Source of the DNA: Verrucomicrobia bacterium 12-59-8
GTDB taxonomy: Bacteria > Verrucomicrobiota > Verrucomicrobiae > Verrucomicrobiales > Verrucomicrobiaceae
NCBI GenBank assembly: GCA_002279765.1
Contig: NCCR01000108.1
Coordinates: 1 to 31,150 of the forward strand
Length of the DNA: 31,150 nucleotides
Direction: 5' to 3'
Shown: positions 1 through 8,967 of the stretch, one piece after another
Layout of the letters: every line of letters starts with the position of its first letter
How positions within the stretch are numbered: position 1 is the first letter of the stretch
The notes under the pieces: model-generated
The model's input: only the letters and a program-made list of their open reading frames with translations
Databases searched by the model: none
Told to the model about the DNA's origin: nothing
Translations under genes and position numbers: made by a program

Positions 1-79
1 AGATGGGCTCTGTGACAACTCAGTCACTTCCCACAGGGACACTGGGTTAAGAATGGCTCCTTACACTGGGGGAACGTTA

Positions 80-286
80 CTTCGCAAACGAAATAATGAG
101 CGCTCTTGAGTGAGATCAAAAGCGGTGTTTTGTATGATAAATCATTGTAATTGTAAAATTTATGAAAAAAGTCATTGAATATAATTTCAGGATATATTAT
201 GATTTTAATAATTCGAGGCTGAACAACTCCACACCGAGTTGCTCCTCTTCGGACCAACACCAACAGCCAAACACACACACAACACT
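80..286 (+). promoter_or_regulatory. AT-rich promoter/leader region of the first pilin gene
   Basis: The first 286 bases hold no convincing gene. From about 80 to 215 the DNA is far more AT-rich than the rest of the window. A perfect TATAAT sits at 180-185, about 100 bases before the pilin ATG, and is a plausible -10 element. I could not pair it with a good -35 hexamer at normal spacing, so the promoter assignment is inference. The stretch just before the ATG is CA-rich with no Shine-Dalgarno sequence. Confidence 0.35.
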
Positions 287-688
287 ATGAAAAACATCAA
301 GCTCAATACCTCCCGCAAAGCTGGCTTCAGCCTCGTTGAAATGCTCGTCGTCATCGCTATCATCGGCATCATCGCCGCGATCGCGATTCCGAACATCGGT
401 AACCTGAACCAGAGCGCCAAAGACGCTACGGCCAAGCGCAATGCGCAGACCGTTGCTTCCGTGCTCAACGCAGCTGTCGCAGCTGGCGCTGTCCTGTCAC
501 CCACCCCTAGCACCGGTGCGGACCTCGTCGCCCTCGCCATCGCTGGCGTGCAACCATCGACTGGCGCTTTCGCAAACCGTAAGTTCACCTCCGGCCCGAT
601 CAACCCTACGGAAACTGATGCTGCCGCTGCCTACTTGTCTTATGACTCCACCAACAACCAGGTGATTTATAACCCTGGCTCCTACTAA
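287..688 (+). CDS. Type II secretion / type IV pilin-like protein (major pseudopilin candidate)
   Basis: A 133-aa prepilin-like protein. The leader ends in Gly13, followed by FSLVE, so prepilin peptidase should cleave between G13 and F14 and leave the conserved Glu at +5. A hydrophobic helix (residues 14-35, ending AIAIPNIG) and a predicted assembly helix rich in Ala, Lys and Gln follow. The C-terminal half is small and Ala/Thr/Pro-rich. In this family the mature subunits assemble from the inner membrane into a pilus or pseudopilus. I chose ATG 287 because the leader is then normal; a TTG at 239 would add 16 residues with no leader character. It is separated from the next three pilin genes by its own terminator, which suggests it can be expressed at a different level, as a major pilin would need. 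The exact subtype (GspG/PilA-like) is not certain. Confidence 0.9.
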   Translation: MKNIKLNTSRKAGFSLVEMLVVIAIIGIIAAIAIPNIGNLNQSAKDATAKRNAQTVASVLNAAVAAGAVLSPTPSTGADLVALAIAGVQPSTGAFANRKFTSGPINPTETDAAAAYLSYDSTNNQVIYNPGSY

Positions 689-746
689 TACTGGTGCTGA
701 CGCGCCCGGCGCTGGGGTTTGAACTTCAGTTTCGGACGATTCACGT

Positions 747-778
747 CCGCCGGGGAGGTGACTCCCCGGCGGCTTTTG
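747..778 (+). terminator. Rho-independent terminator after the first pilin gene
   Basis: A perfect 10-bp inverted repeat (CCGCCGGGGA at 747-756, TCCCCGGCGG at 763-772) is extended by a G757-C762 pair. That leaves a GTGA loop of GNRA type, and the hairpin is followed by CTTTTG. It lies 59 bases after the pilin stop and 31 before the next start. It should end or attenuate transcription between the first pilin and the rest of the cluster. Confidence 0.85.
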
Positions 779-808
779 TGTAACAAGCAAATTTAGGCGG
801 AACTGATT

Positions 809-1294
809 ATGAACATGATGATACAAAGGCGGGAGCGAGGATTCAGTTTTGTGGAGGCGATCTTCACGATTGCCATCATCGGCATCATGACATCGATCGT
901 GGTGGCGGCCATTTCGAATGCCTCCCAGGATGCCTACCGCGTCATGGCACGGCAGCAGCAAGCGTCGGTGCAGAGTGCGGTGACGGCTTGGGTGATGGCC
1001 CAGACACGTGTCGGCAACACCGCTCAATTCCAAAGCCTCGAAAGCGTGCGCACGACTTACAATGCGGCGTCCTCCAGCCTGTCACGCTTCAACCTGCTAG
1101 TTCCCAATGCGGCGTCTCCCAATCCCACTCTGCGCGCCGGGTTCCTTGATCAGACGACTGCAGATCACTTTTTGGACTACTCGACCAATGCCAGCCAACT
1201 GCAAACCGCCGCATTGGCTAATGCGAAGCAATACCTGACCCTGCCCGATTGGCAAAGCGGCGACTTTCCGCATGTGAATCTGGTCAGCCAATGA
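809..1294 (+). CDS. Pseudopilin, prepilin-type N-terminal domain
   Basis: A 161-aa protein with a class III signal: a short basic leader (QRRERG), cleavage expected after Gly11, then FSFVE with Glu at +5, then a hydrophobic helix IFTIAIIGIMTSIVVAAIS. The rest is soluble and without a recognisable domain. ATG 809 is preceded by a weak AGGCGG at 795-800; an ATG at 815 is also possible. It starts the second transcription unit of the cluster, after the terminator, and is followed at short spacing by two more pseudopilins. It is probably a minor pseudopilin (GspH/I/J/K-like role), but sequence alone does not tell which. Confidence 0.88.
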   Translation: MNMMIQRRERGFSFVEAIFTIAIIGIMTSIVVAAISNASQDAYRVMARQQQASVQSAVTAWVMAQTRVGNTAQFQSLESVRTTYNAASSSLSRFNLLVPNAASPNPTLRAGFLDQTTADHFLDYSTNASQLQTAALANAKQYLTLPDWQSGDFPHVNLVSQ

Positions 1295-1317
1295 TCCGCA
1301 CGTAACGCACCTTTCTC

Positions 1318-1722
1318 ATGAACGCCCTCACTGCACAATCACGCCACAGCCTGCGCGGCTTCTCGCTGGTGGAGATGATGGCCTGTGTGTCGATCATCGG
1401 CATCATCGCCTTCATGGCGATCCCCTCTGTCACGCGCATGCGCGCTGACAGCGAGCGGAATCTGGCCATCGCCCGTGCAGAGTCGTTGAATCTGGCCCAG
1501 GCGAGTTACATCCAGGTGCGGGGGCGGACACAGGCTGCCCTGGACTGGGCCGCCGCAGGCTCCTCCGACACGAAGTACGCCCTGCTGCGCCCCTACCTGA
1601 GCTATGCGGAGAACACGCTGAGCGCCTATATGCCGTCCGGGTACTCGGTGACTTTCCCACCCTCCATCACCTCCATGACCAAGGTCGGACTTAGCAGTTC
1701 GACTGGCATCATTTACTACTGA
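1318..1722 (+). CDS. Pseudopilin, prepilin-type N-terminal domain
   Basis: A 134-aa protein whose leader ends at Gly14, followed by FSLVEMM with Glu at +5 and a hydrophobic helix (ACVSIIGIIAFMAIPSV). An amphipathic stretch after it (RMRADSERNLAIARAESLNLAQ) looks like the usual alpha-1 continuation. It begins 23 bases after the previous pseudopilin and ends 10 bases before the next, so the genes are very likely co-transcribed. The specific pseudopilin class is not identified. Confidence 0.88.
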   Translation: MNALTAQSRHSLRGFSLVEMMACVSIIGIIAFMAIPSVTRMRADSERNLAIARAESLNLAQASYIQVRGRTQAALDWAAAGSSDTKYALLRPYLSYAENTLSAYMPSGYSVTFPPSITSMTKVGLSSSTGIIYY

Positions 1723-1732
1723 CACACCAGGC

Positions 1733-2266
1733 ATGATCACCTGTACTCACAGAGGAACTTGTTTGCAGGCACGCGGCTGCCAGCCAACGCGCCGGGAGAG
1801 CGGGTTTTCCATGACGGAAATGGTCATCGTGATTTCCCTCATCGGGGTGCTGGCAGGGATCGTCGTGATGCCAATGAACCAATTTTTGGCAGGGGGGAAA
1901 GAAGTGCTGGCCGAGACGCGGCAGGAGACGCTGAACCAAGCGGTGTATCGTTTCGCTCAGCAGAATTACGAGCTGCAGTTCGATGCCATGGATGGCTCCG
2001 TGGCGGATGAACTGGTGATTCTGCGCACCCTGCAGTATCGCGATCCCAACATCAACCGCGCCAAGATTGGCTCACCCTACTTCGATCCTCGCTACAACCC
2101 GGTCGCCTCCAGCAGCAGCTCGGAGTACCGTCTGCGCTGGACCGGCAAGATCTATGACTTGCTGGTACCTGGGCAGGGCGGTACCGGCATTTTGATCAAT
2201 TACGAAGGCACGGACTTCACCACGGCATTTGTCTTCCCGCCGGATTTTCAAATGGCAGGAAACTGA
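1733..2266 (+). CDS. Pseudopilin, prepilin-type N-terminal domain
   Basis: A 177-aa protein with the prepilin signature GFSMTEMVIVISLIGVLAGIVV. Met replaces the more common Leu at +3, and Glu remains at +5. With the ATG at 1733 the leader is 24 residues long and contains three Cys; an in-frame TTG at 1763 would give a 14-residue leader closer to the family norm. The C-terminal domain is the longest of the four pilins here. It is the last pilin before the assembly ATPase, with only 19 bases between the genes, and is probably a minor pseudopilin. Confidence 0.85.
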   Translation: MITCTHRGTCLQARGCQPTRRESGFSMTEMVIVISLIGVLAGIVVMPMNQFLAGGKEVLAETRQETLNQAVYRFAQQNYELQFDAMDGSVADELVILRTLQYRDPNINRAKIGSPYFDPRYNPVASSSSSEYRLRWTGKIYDLLVPGQGGTGILINYEGTDFTTAFVFPPDFQMAGN

Positions 2267-2285
2267 TCCCGCCACGCCACTCCTC

Positions 2286-4460
2286 ATGTCTGCCCTCCTC
2301 CAGATCCCCTCGAACCCGCCAGCAACAAAATCCTTTGGTGCAGCGAGTAATCCGCCAAACACGATAGTTGAGGCGAGGCAGACGGCGATCCTGGCGATTC
2401 AATCCATCGAAGGACTGGCCTTGCAGCACGGCATGCTGCCGGTGACGCTGCTGCGTGAAAGCTGCTCTCCCGATGCGGAACGGCTGATCCGCAAGCTCGG
2501 ACGGGTGCCCTATGTGGCGGATCCCTGGCTGCCGGTGAGCAGCATCGGCCCGCTGCTGATCATGGCGCATCACAATCCACGGGCCGGGGATTTGTGGGGG
2601 GTGCCGCATTTCCTCACGATCCGGGTGCTTATCACCCAGGAGCAGTATCAAAACACCCGCAAGGATCTGGTACAGCGCTTTGGCCAGATGCCGATCTCCC
2701 AGTCCAATGTGATGGAACAGCTCCAGCCGCCGGTGTTTGCCGACCTGGGGCTGGACGGCACCTTCCAGTGGCTGCTCGAACGCTATCCATACGAGCCGGC
2801 AGAAAGCACGAAGCTGAAAGGCTTCTACGAGGCGCAGAAAGGTAAATCAGAGACGCTGGGCATCAGCCATTTCAACGTGGTGCAGCGCAACCTGGGCATC
2901 GCCCTGCAGCATCTCGTCAGCGGCTGCCGCACCCTGGTGTACAGTGCCAACGAGGCGCCGCGCCAGACCTTCTTCCCGATCCCGCTGCTGGAGCGGCATA
3001 ATGTGTATCCGCTCTACATTGGCAAGCAGGTGGTCTTCCTGCTCAGTGAGAGCAGCGACTGCTATGCCTTCGAGGACGAATGGCTGTCCATGGGCAATCC
3101 CGCAGTGAAGATCGTGCCGGTGCTGGCGGATCTGGCGAGCATTCGTGAGGCGATCAACCGTGCGGGAGCGACCTTTGATCCCAGCGCGGTGGCTTCGATG
3201 GAGGGGGCGGCACTCTCCGTCGCTAATGATGCCAGCGTGGTCGAGATTTCCCCCGAAGACATGGCGCGGATCAATCCACAAAATCCGAACCACGAACCTG
3301 AGCAGTTGGTGCAGTGGGCGCTGTTCACCGCCATTCGCTGCCGCGCTTCCGACTTGCATCTGGAGAAGTTTTACAGCTTCACACGGTTTCGTGCGCGGAT
3401 GGACGGCACCATGAAAACCATCATGACGGCACCGGAGAGCCAGTTGAACCGCTACGTGGCGCTGCTGAAAAACTACGCGGGCATGAGCCAGAACCGGCAA
3501 GAGTGCCAAGACGGGCGCATGGCACTCTCCATAGGCCGCCGCCGGGTGGATGTGCGTGTCGCCGCCGTGCCTACGCGGCGTGAGTTCCAGAAGGTCATCA
3601 TGCGCTTCCTCGACAAGCAGGACGGCGTGAAACGTCTGTCGGATTTCAATCTCTCGCAGCGCCAGATCGACATCCTCACGCGTACCATGCAGCGGGACCA
3701 GGGGCTTGTGCTCGTCACCGGACCCACGGGTTCCGGGAAAACCACCACGCTGTATGCGCTGCTCAACAGCGTGAATGATGAGGGCGTCAACATCCAGACG
3801 ATCGAAGACCCTATCGAATACGAGATTGAAGGCATCAATCAGACCCAGACGAACAACGCGCGCGGACTCGACTTCGCGAATGGTCTGCGTTCCTTGCTGC
3901 GCGCCGACCCTGACATCATCCTGATCGGTGAGTCACGTGATGCGGAAACCGCAGGTGCGGCGGTGAACGCCTCGCTCACGGGCCATCTGGTGCTCACCAC
4001 CCTGCATGCGAATGACTCGCTGCGGGCAGTGTCGCGCCTGCTGTCCATGGGGGTGGAAAAGTATCTGCTGGCAGATTCGCTGGCCCTCAGCCAGGCGCAG
4101 CGTCTGGCACGCCGCCTGTGCAGCTACTGCAAGCAGCCCATGCAGGCACCGCAGGACGTGCAGGATCTGATGGCGAAGCAGGCCGTCATCACGCAGCCGC
4201 TGACCACGCCCATCTACAACTCCCGCGGTTGTGATGAATGCCATGGCACCGGCTATGCCGGACGTGTGGCGCTGATGGAGCTGTGCGAGGTAAACAACGA
4301 ACTGCGCGACTTGGTCGAGGAAGGTGCGCCGCTCAGCGCGATGCGCGCCGCCGCCTTCAAAAACGGCTTCCGTTCGCTCTACCAAGAGGGCCTGCAGCAG
4401 GTCATCGGCGGGCACACGTCGCTCGATGAAATCAAATGTCTCAGCTACACCGCCATGTGA
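2286..4460 (+). CDS. GspE/PilB-family secretion or pilus assembly ATPase with long N-terminal extension
   Basis: A 724-aa ATPase expected to form a cytoplasmic hexamer that powers (pseudo)pilus assembly. Seen: Walker A GPTGSGKT at 479-486; an aspartate-box/Walker B segment ILIGESRD ending at residue 552; a His-box-like TTLHAND; and a zinc-type tetracysteine pair C612/C615 and C649/C652, typical of GspE/PilB. About 340 residues precede the core. They probably include GspE N-terminal-like modules but are longer and more divergent than in ordinary GspE (about 500 aa). In the aspartate box the usual GEIRD reads GESRD. I chose ATG 2286; an upstream TTG at 2229 would overlap the preceding pilin. 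The GspF-type platform gene expected beside it is missing here, though one lies at 16968-17963. The next gene starts close behind on the same strand. Confidence 0.93.
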   Translation: MSALLQIPSNPPATKSFGAASNPPNTIVEARQTAILAIQSIEGLALQHGMLPVTLLRESCSPDAERLIRKLGRVPYVADPWLPVSSIGPLLIMAHHNPRAGDLWGVPHFLTIRVLITQEQYQNTRKDLVQRFGQMPISQSNVMEQLQPPVFADLGLDGTFQWLLERYPYEPAESTKLKGFYEAQKGKSETLGISHFNVVQRNLGIALQHLVSGCRTLVYSANEAPRQTFFPIPLLERHNVYPLYIGKQVVFLLSESSDCYAFEDEWLSMGNPAVKIVPVLADLASIREAINRAGATFDPSAVASMEGAALSVANDASVVEISPEDMARINPQNPNHEPEQLVQWALFTAIRCRASDLHLEKFYSFTRFRARMDGTMKTIMTAPESQLNRYVALLKNYAGMSQNRQECQDGRMALSIGRRRVDVRVAAVPTRREFQKVIMRFLDKQDGVKRLSDFNLSQRQIDILTRTMQRDQGLVLVTGPTGSGKTTTLYALLNSVNDEGVNIQTIEDPIEYEIEGINQTQTNNARGLDFANGLRSLLRADPDIILIGESRDAETAGAAVNASLTGHLVLTTLHANDSLRAVSRLLSMGVEKYLLADSLALSQAQRLARRLCSYCKQPMQAPQDVQDLMAKQAVITQPLTTPIYNSRGCDECHGTGYAGRVALMELCEVNNELRDLVEEGAPLSAMRAAAFKNGFRSLYQEGLQQVIGGHTSLDEIKCLSYTAM

Positions 4461-4495
4461 GCGGCATGAAATTGAACTCTCCACCTTCGCACACC

Positions 4496-4975
4496 ATGAC
4501 CCAAACCTCACAGCTCCTGCCCCGTGATTTTGCCGCGCGTGCCGTCGCGCGTGTGCTGCTCATTGATGATGAACCGCATGTGCTGGCCGTAGGCAAAGCA
4601 GTGCTCGAAGCGCATGGTTTTGAGGCCGTGGCCTGCCGCAGCGGCGAGGAGGCGCTCGAACTCGTGCGCGTGGGCGTGGAGGAAGGGCAGCGCTTCACCG
4701 CTGCCATTCTGGATCTCACGATGCCGGGCGGTGCTTCCGGCTTTGAGGTGCTCGAATGGCTGCGCGCTTGTGATCCGCGGATGCCCGTGATTGCCTGTAG
4801 CGGCTATTTCCAGGAGGATGTGAAGGATCTTTGCCAGGCCATTGGGTTTGTCGATGTGCTGCACAAACCCTTCAATTTGGAAAGCCTCTGTCTGGCGGTG
4901 CGCCGTGCCATGGTTCAGGAAGCGGATGCGGCTGAGTCGAGCTACTCGACCTTCAAACCCGGCGCCGCATCATGA
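4496..4975 (+). CDS. Single-domain response regulator (receiver only)
   Basis: A 159-aa CheY-like protein with all receiver residues visible: the acidic pair D24/D25 (LLIDDEP), phosphoacceptor D73 (ILDLTMPGG), S102 in the switch position (ACSGY) and K124 (HKPF). There is no output domain, so it probably works by protein contact or in a phosphorelay. Its stop overlaps the start of the hybrid kinase (ATGA), which makes them a coupled pair. In-frame ATGs at 4436 and 4466 exist, but the first overlaps the ATPase and both add poorly structured residues. ATG 4496 is preferred. Confidence 0.88.
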   Translation: MTQTSQLLPRDFAARAVARVLLIDDEPHVLAVGKAVLEAHGFEAVACRSGEEALELVRVGVEEGQRFTAAILDLTMPGGASGFEVLEWLRACDPRMPVIACSGYFQEDVKDLCQAIGFVDVLHKPFNLESLCLAVRRAMVQEADAAESSYSTFKPGAAS

Positions 4976-7684
4976 GGGTTAATTTTCAGATCGCCAACCG
5001 CTTCACCCTGCTCGGCATGTTTGCCGTTTTGGTGGGGGCGGGGGCGACTGCCGCCGGCTTCATGTGGCAGGAGTTTATCACGCTGCGTTTCGTGCAGAGC
5101 TCCTACCTGGGAGCCGTCGCTCTGGCGGGGCAGATGGAGCTGAACCGCCAGGCGCTCAGTGAGGGGGAGATCACGGGAGTCGCGCCCTTGAACTGGGAGA
5201 ACGAGACCCGCATGCGGATGCGCCTGCAGACGGTGGACATACCACCCGCATTGCAAAATCTCGGCCTGCAGGTCGAGGTGGTGGCTCCACGGCAGACGGC
5301 TGGAGGCGGCACCCCGCCGGTGGTGAAGTCCCCCCCCATCTCCATCATTCCAGGCTGCCAGAATTGTGAGATTGAAGAACCATCTCCAGTCCACATGGAC
5401 AATCTCATCTACCGCGTCATGGCGGGCAGCAGCCTGGTGATGGATGACACCAGCGACAGCCGCGATCTTGAAATCAACAGTGGGGATCACTGGCTCATCA
5501 GCGCCGCGCCTTTGTACTCCCGCACCGGGCATGTGGCGGGGGCTTTCATCGCGCGCCAGCCGCTGGTGCAGTTGCGCCATCTCTTCAATGCCCAGCGTCT
5601 CACCGTGCCCATTCTTGGCGCCTGTGCCGGTCTCGCCCTGGCCGTTTTCAGCTTCTACATCATCGGCCGGCGCATCACGGAAAAAACCCATGCCCTGATC
5701 GAGGCCTTTCGCGCCATGCGTTTGGGCAATCTCAATGTCCGTGTCCCCGCCCGAGGCGGTGATGATCTTGACCTCCTGCAGGAGGAGTTCAACAACATGA
5801 TCACCCACGTGCAGGAGGAGGACCAGCGCAAGCACACCCTCCTGGTGGAATACGAGGCCGCCAAGCGGCAGGCGGAAACCGCCACCGCCGCCAAGGGCAG
5901 CTTCCTCGCCAACATGAGCCATGAGATCCGCACCCCGATGAATGGCATCATCGGCACCACCAGCCTGCTCATTGAGATGGGGCTCGACCCCGAGCAGGAG
6001 GAGCTGATCCGTATGATCCGCTCCAGCGGTGAGTCGCTGCTCCACGTCATCAATGACATTCTCGACTTCTCCAAGCTCGAGTCCGCCAAGATGGACATGG
6101 AAAAATTCCCCGTGGACGTCGAGAAGCTGCTCAGCGAGACCACGGACGTCTTCTCCCACAAGGCCGCGGAGAAGAACATCGCGCTCAATGTCCACATCGA
6201 TGCTGCGCTGCCGCGCAAGGTGCTGGGTGACTTTCAGCGCATCAAACAAATCCTCGTCAACCTTGTGGGCAACGCCATCAAGTTCACCGAGAAGGGGTCC
6301 CCCGGAAAAAATCGGCCAGCTCTTCCAGGCCTTCAACCAGGCCGACACCTCCACGACGCGCAAATACGGCGGCACCGGTCTCGGTCTCGCCATTTCCAAA
6401 AAGCTCGTTAAGATGATGCTGGGGGAGATCAGCGTGGTGAGCGAAGAAGGGAAGGGCTCAGATTTCTTTTTTGAACTGCCGCTCGTTGTCGCCGCTGATG
6501 ATGAATCGCGTGAAGAAGAGCTGGGCTGGCTCGATGTGGTCAAGAACCGGCCGGTGGCCGTGTACAGCGCGCATCCCACCACCATGCAGGTGCTGAACCA
6601 GTCGCTCATGCAGTGGGCCATGACGGTGAGAGTGCTGCGTGACCGTTCGCTGGTCGAACTCGATGCAGTGATCGAAGAAGCCGGACTCTTCATTCTTGAT
6701 GTCTCGGGCCTACGTCATGAGGAGGCCGTGCTCATGCTGAATACCGCCGCCATGCGCGGCACAGCCATCATCACCATCATGTCCATCACCAGCGCTAAGC
6801 TGGACCGCGAACGCTTCAGCCCGCCGGCGGGCAGCCGGCACACGCGTCTGTCCAAGCCGATCAAACGCCGTGAACTCCTACGCACCATGGCCGAACTCTA
6901 CCGCATGCCGCGCCGGGTGATCCTGTCTCCCATCGTCACCGCCGCAGCACCGACCGGCCCGGCGGCTGCACCTGCCCCGATGCTGCAGCCGCCCATGCCG
7001 GTGCTGCGCCCCATCACCACGCCTGTACAGCAGCAGGTGCTGCCAGCGCTGGCTCCTGCCGGCCAGCCTTATTACCAGCCCCAGATGGCCGCGCCGATGG
7101 GGCAGCCGATGGCGACCTCGTTTGAATCCCCCTCCGTGCTGATGACTCCGGCCCCTCCGGCCTTTTCCAGCCAGGGCGCAGCGCGCGCCGCCGCCGGTGG
7201 TCATGATGTTCAGGTCTCGCAGTCCACCAACCGTGCCATCGCCAAGGCTGCCAAAGCGGACACTGATAACTTCGCCAACCAGAATCCTGCGCACATTCTC
7301 CTCGTCGAAGATCAGCCCTTGAACCAGAAGATCGCCACGATGCTGCTGCAGCGGCTGGGCTATGTGCGGATGGACATCGCCAACAACGGCGAGGAGGCTG
7401 TAAACATGGTCGCCCAGGGTGGCTATGACATCATCTTCATGGATCTGCAGATGCCTGTCATGGGCGGGGTGGAGGCCACCCGCCGCATTCGTGGCAACTT
7501 CCAGCTCAAGCATCAGCCGGCCATCATCGCCATGACCGGCCATGCGCTCACCGGGGTGAAGGAGGAGTGCCGTGAATGCGGCATGAACGCCTTCCTCACC
7601 AAGCCCGTGTCCCTCGACGATTTCCGCCGCGTCATCCCGCCCTCACTTGCAGTCGAGGCCTCGCAAATTCCCATGAGCTTTTAG
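4972..7684 (+). pseudogene. Hybrid sensor histidine kinase, frameshifted and missing its G1 box
   Basis: Reading frame 1 (4972 to about 6300) encodes a membrane helix near residues 10-30, a periplasmic sensor segment, a second helix ([19 protein letters not shown]), HAMP, and HisKA with H317 ([12 protein letters not shown]). It then has the N box ([15 protein letters not shown]). Immediately after TEKG the reading frame changes. The protein resumes in another frame with [18 protein letters not shown], then the G2 box [10 protein letters not shown]. It continues with a degenerate receiver (FILDVSG and LSKP present, acidic pair absent), a Pro/Ala/Gln-rich linker, and a complete receiver (VEDQ, MDLQMP with the Asp codon at 7442, TKP). 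The DxGxGI G1 box and roughly 30 flanking residues that belong between N and F boxes are absent. The junction lies in GGGGTCCCCCGGAAAAAA at about 6295-6312. As written the gene cannot make a normal kinase. It is either a real inactivating deletion or an assembly error. Confidence 0.85.
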
Positions 7685-7701
7685 CGCGCTGCGCGGCGGG
7701 C

Positions 7702-8445
7702 TCAGGGACGGCTGCCCATTTCAGCATCCATGATCACACGCAGCGTATCGCCTGCGGGAACAGTCTGGCGCACGGCATCGGCCTCATCCAGCAGATCGTG
7801 GCCGTTGAAGTGAGGGGGGATTCTGCTGATGGCTTGGTCCACGGCGGCTTTGTCACCGCTGAGGCTGATCAAGATGGTCTCCCAGTTGAAGAGCATGCGC
7901 CATTTTTGATAGGCGAAGTAGTTGCGCACGGACTCGGGCGTGGAGCTGTCGATCACGGCCTGTGCGGAATCGAGTGATCGCAGGGCGTTGAGGTAGGAAC
8001 TTTCTACTGCTCCGTACTGCTCGACGGTATAGGCCATGCTGGCGGCTTTCCACGCGCTGACGACCTCCGCATCAATGACGAGGGCGGGGATCAGAGTCAG
8101 CAGGACTTTCTCGCGCGAATGGGCGGGCGGGTCTGCGGCGAGGCCGCTGGCCGCGCAGGCATTGGCGCTGCTGAACTGCCCCGTGCGCCATTCGGACACG
8201 GCACGCATCATCCAGGCTGTGGCGCGCTGCCCGGTCTCCAGTTTGGCTATGCCCGCTGTCGAGAGTGACCTGATGACCGTCTGGTATCCGGATGGCGCAT
8301 CCGAGACGCGGCCCGAATACAGGCGGTCGGAGTGGAAGGTCTGCTCAAACTCCGCCTGCACCCGGCGGAAATCCGCTGTGGGGGAAATCTCGGAACAGGC
8401 TGCCAGCAGCAGGCAGGCAAAGCAGGGTAGGAAGTGGCGGCGCAT
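7702..8445 (-). CDS. Putative lipoprotein of unknown function
   Basis: A 247-aa protein starting with a type II signal peptide: MRR, a hydrophobic stretch, then the lipobox LAAC at residues 14-17, so the mature protein should begin at Cys17. The rest appears mostly alpha-helical and may contain tetratricopeptide-like helices (for example AKLETGQRATAWMMRAVSEW and SSANACAASGLA), but I do not recognise a named family. I chose ATG 8445 because it places the lipobox normally; 25 upstream in-frame codons have no signal character. It is convergent with the broken kinase gene, leaving only 17 bases between their stops. Confidence 0.75.
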   Translation of the reverse strand: MRRHFLPCFACLLLAACSEISPTADFRRVQAEFEQTFHSDRLYSGRVSDAPSGYQTVIRSLSTAGIAKLETGQRATAWMMRAVSEWRTGQFSSANACAASGLAADPPAHSREKVLLTLIPALVIDAEVVSAWKAASMAYTVEQYGAVESSYLNALRSLDSAQAVIDSSTPESVRNYFAYQKWRMLFNWETILISLSGDKAAVDQAISRIPPHFNGHDLLDEADAVRQTVPAGDTLRVIMDAEMGSRP

Positions 8446-8661
8446 TGTGGGGGGCGGCAGGTTTGGGTTGGGCTTTGACGACGATGTGGGTAGCTTTTGG
8501 CCGGGGCCATCCTGGCGCATCTGCGCGGGAAATCTGTATTGGAAGCCGCTCTATCAGCAGAGTGCAGTGGCCGAGTGGGCCGCAAAACTCCGCAGGCGCG
8601 GGGGACGACGCGTGCATGAACGACAGACCTCCTCCGGCGGGACGCATGCGCTCCTCTTGCC
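8446..8661. other. Intergenic region upstream of the lipoprotein gene
   Basis: This 216-base stretch lies upstream of the lipoprotein start. It has reading frames open by virtue of high GC but none with a plausible start and protein-like composition. I see no terminator hairpin with a T-tract and no RNA gene. It presumably holds the promoter of the minus-strand lipoprotein gene. Confidence 0.4.
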
Positions 8662-8775
8662 TCACCGCCATCCCCGGCTCACCTCAAGGGCTGCCGCGAT
8701 CCCCAGGAGCAGCAGGCTGAGCCAGAACCAGCGGTTGTAGAGCCGATCCCACCAATGCCGCGACTCGGCTTCCAT
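8662..8775 (-). CDS. Possible small single-pass membrane protein (37 aa)
   Basis: A short frame encodes 37 residues from ATG at 8775. It has a charged, Trp-rich start (ESRHWWDRLYNRWFW), one hydrophobic segment (LSLLLLGIAAALEV) and a basic end. An in-frame TAA lies only six codons upstream, so this is not the visible tail of a longer open frame. The amphipathic-then-membrane pattern looks protein-like, but there is no Shine-Dalgarno sequence and I know no family. It could be a true small membrane protein, the remnant of a larger gene, or chance. Confidence 0.35.
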   Translation of the reverse strand: MEAESRHWWDRLYNRWFWLSLLLLGIAAALEVSRGWR

Positions 8776-8967
8776 CGGCGATTCGCCCAGGCGTTAGTTT
8801 TCCGTCAATGTATGCGAACCTGCTCGCAGCACTCCAAACAGTTCCAGAATGCCGTCCACAACGCGGACGGCAAAGACGAATCTCCTGCCAAATATTGGTT
8901 TCCCATCGTCCAACGAAACGAGGATAATGAGGAGCGCTATGGCAGCAGCGGTGTCTCACATGGCGGT
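8776..8967. other. Intergenic region between propeller gene and small ORF
   Basis: This 192-base stretch lies downstream of the propeller gene stop. It contains TTGACG on the minus strand just upstream of the small membrane ORF, which could be a -35 element, but no matching -10 is clear. Nothing else is recognisable. Confidence 0.3.

Noticed and set aside
4942..6693. Long minus-strand open frame opposite the histidine kinase
   Set aside because: It mirrors a gene with clear kinase domains; its translation is low-complexity and has no recognisable motif. Open antisense frames are expected at this GC content.
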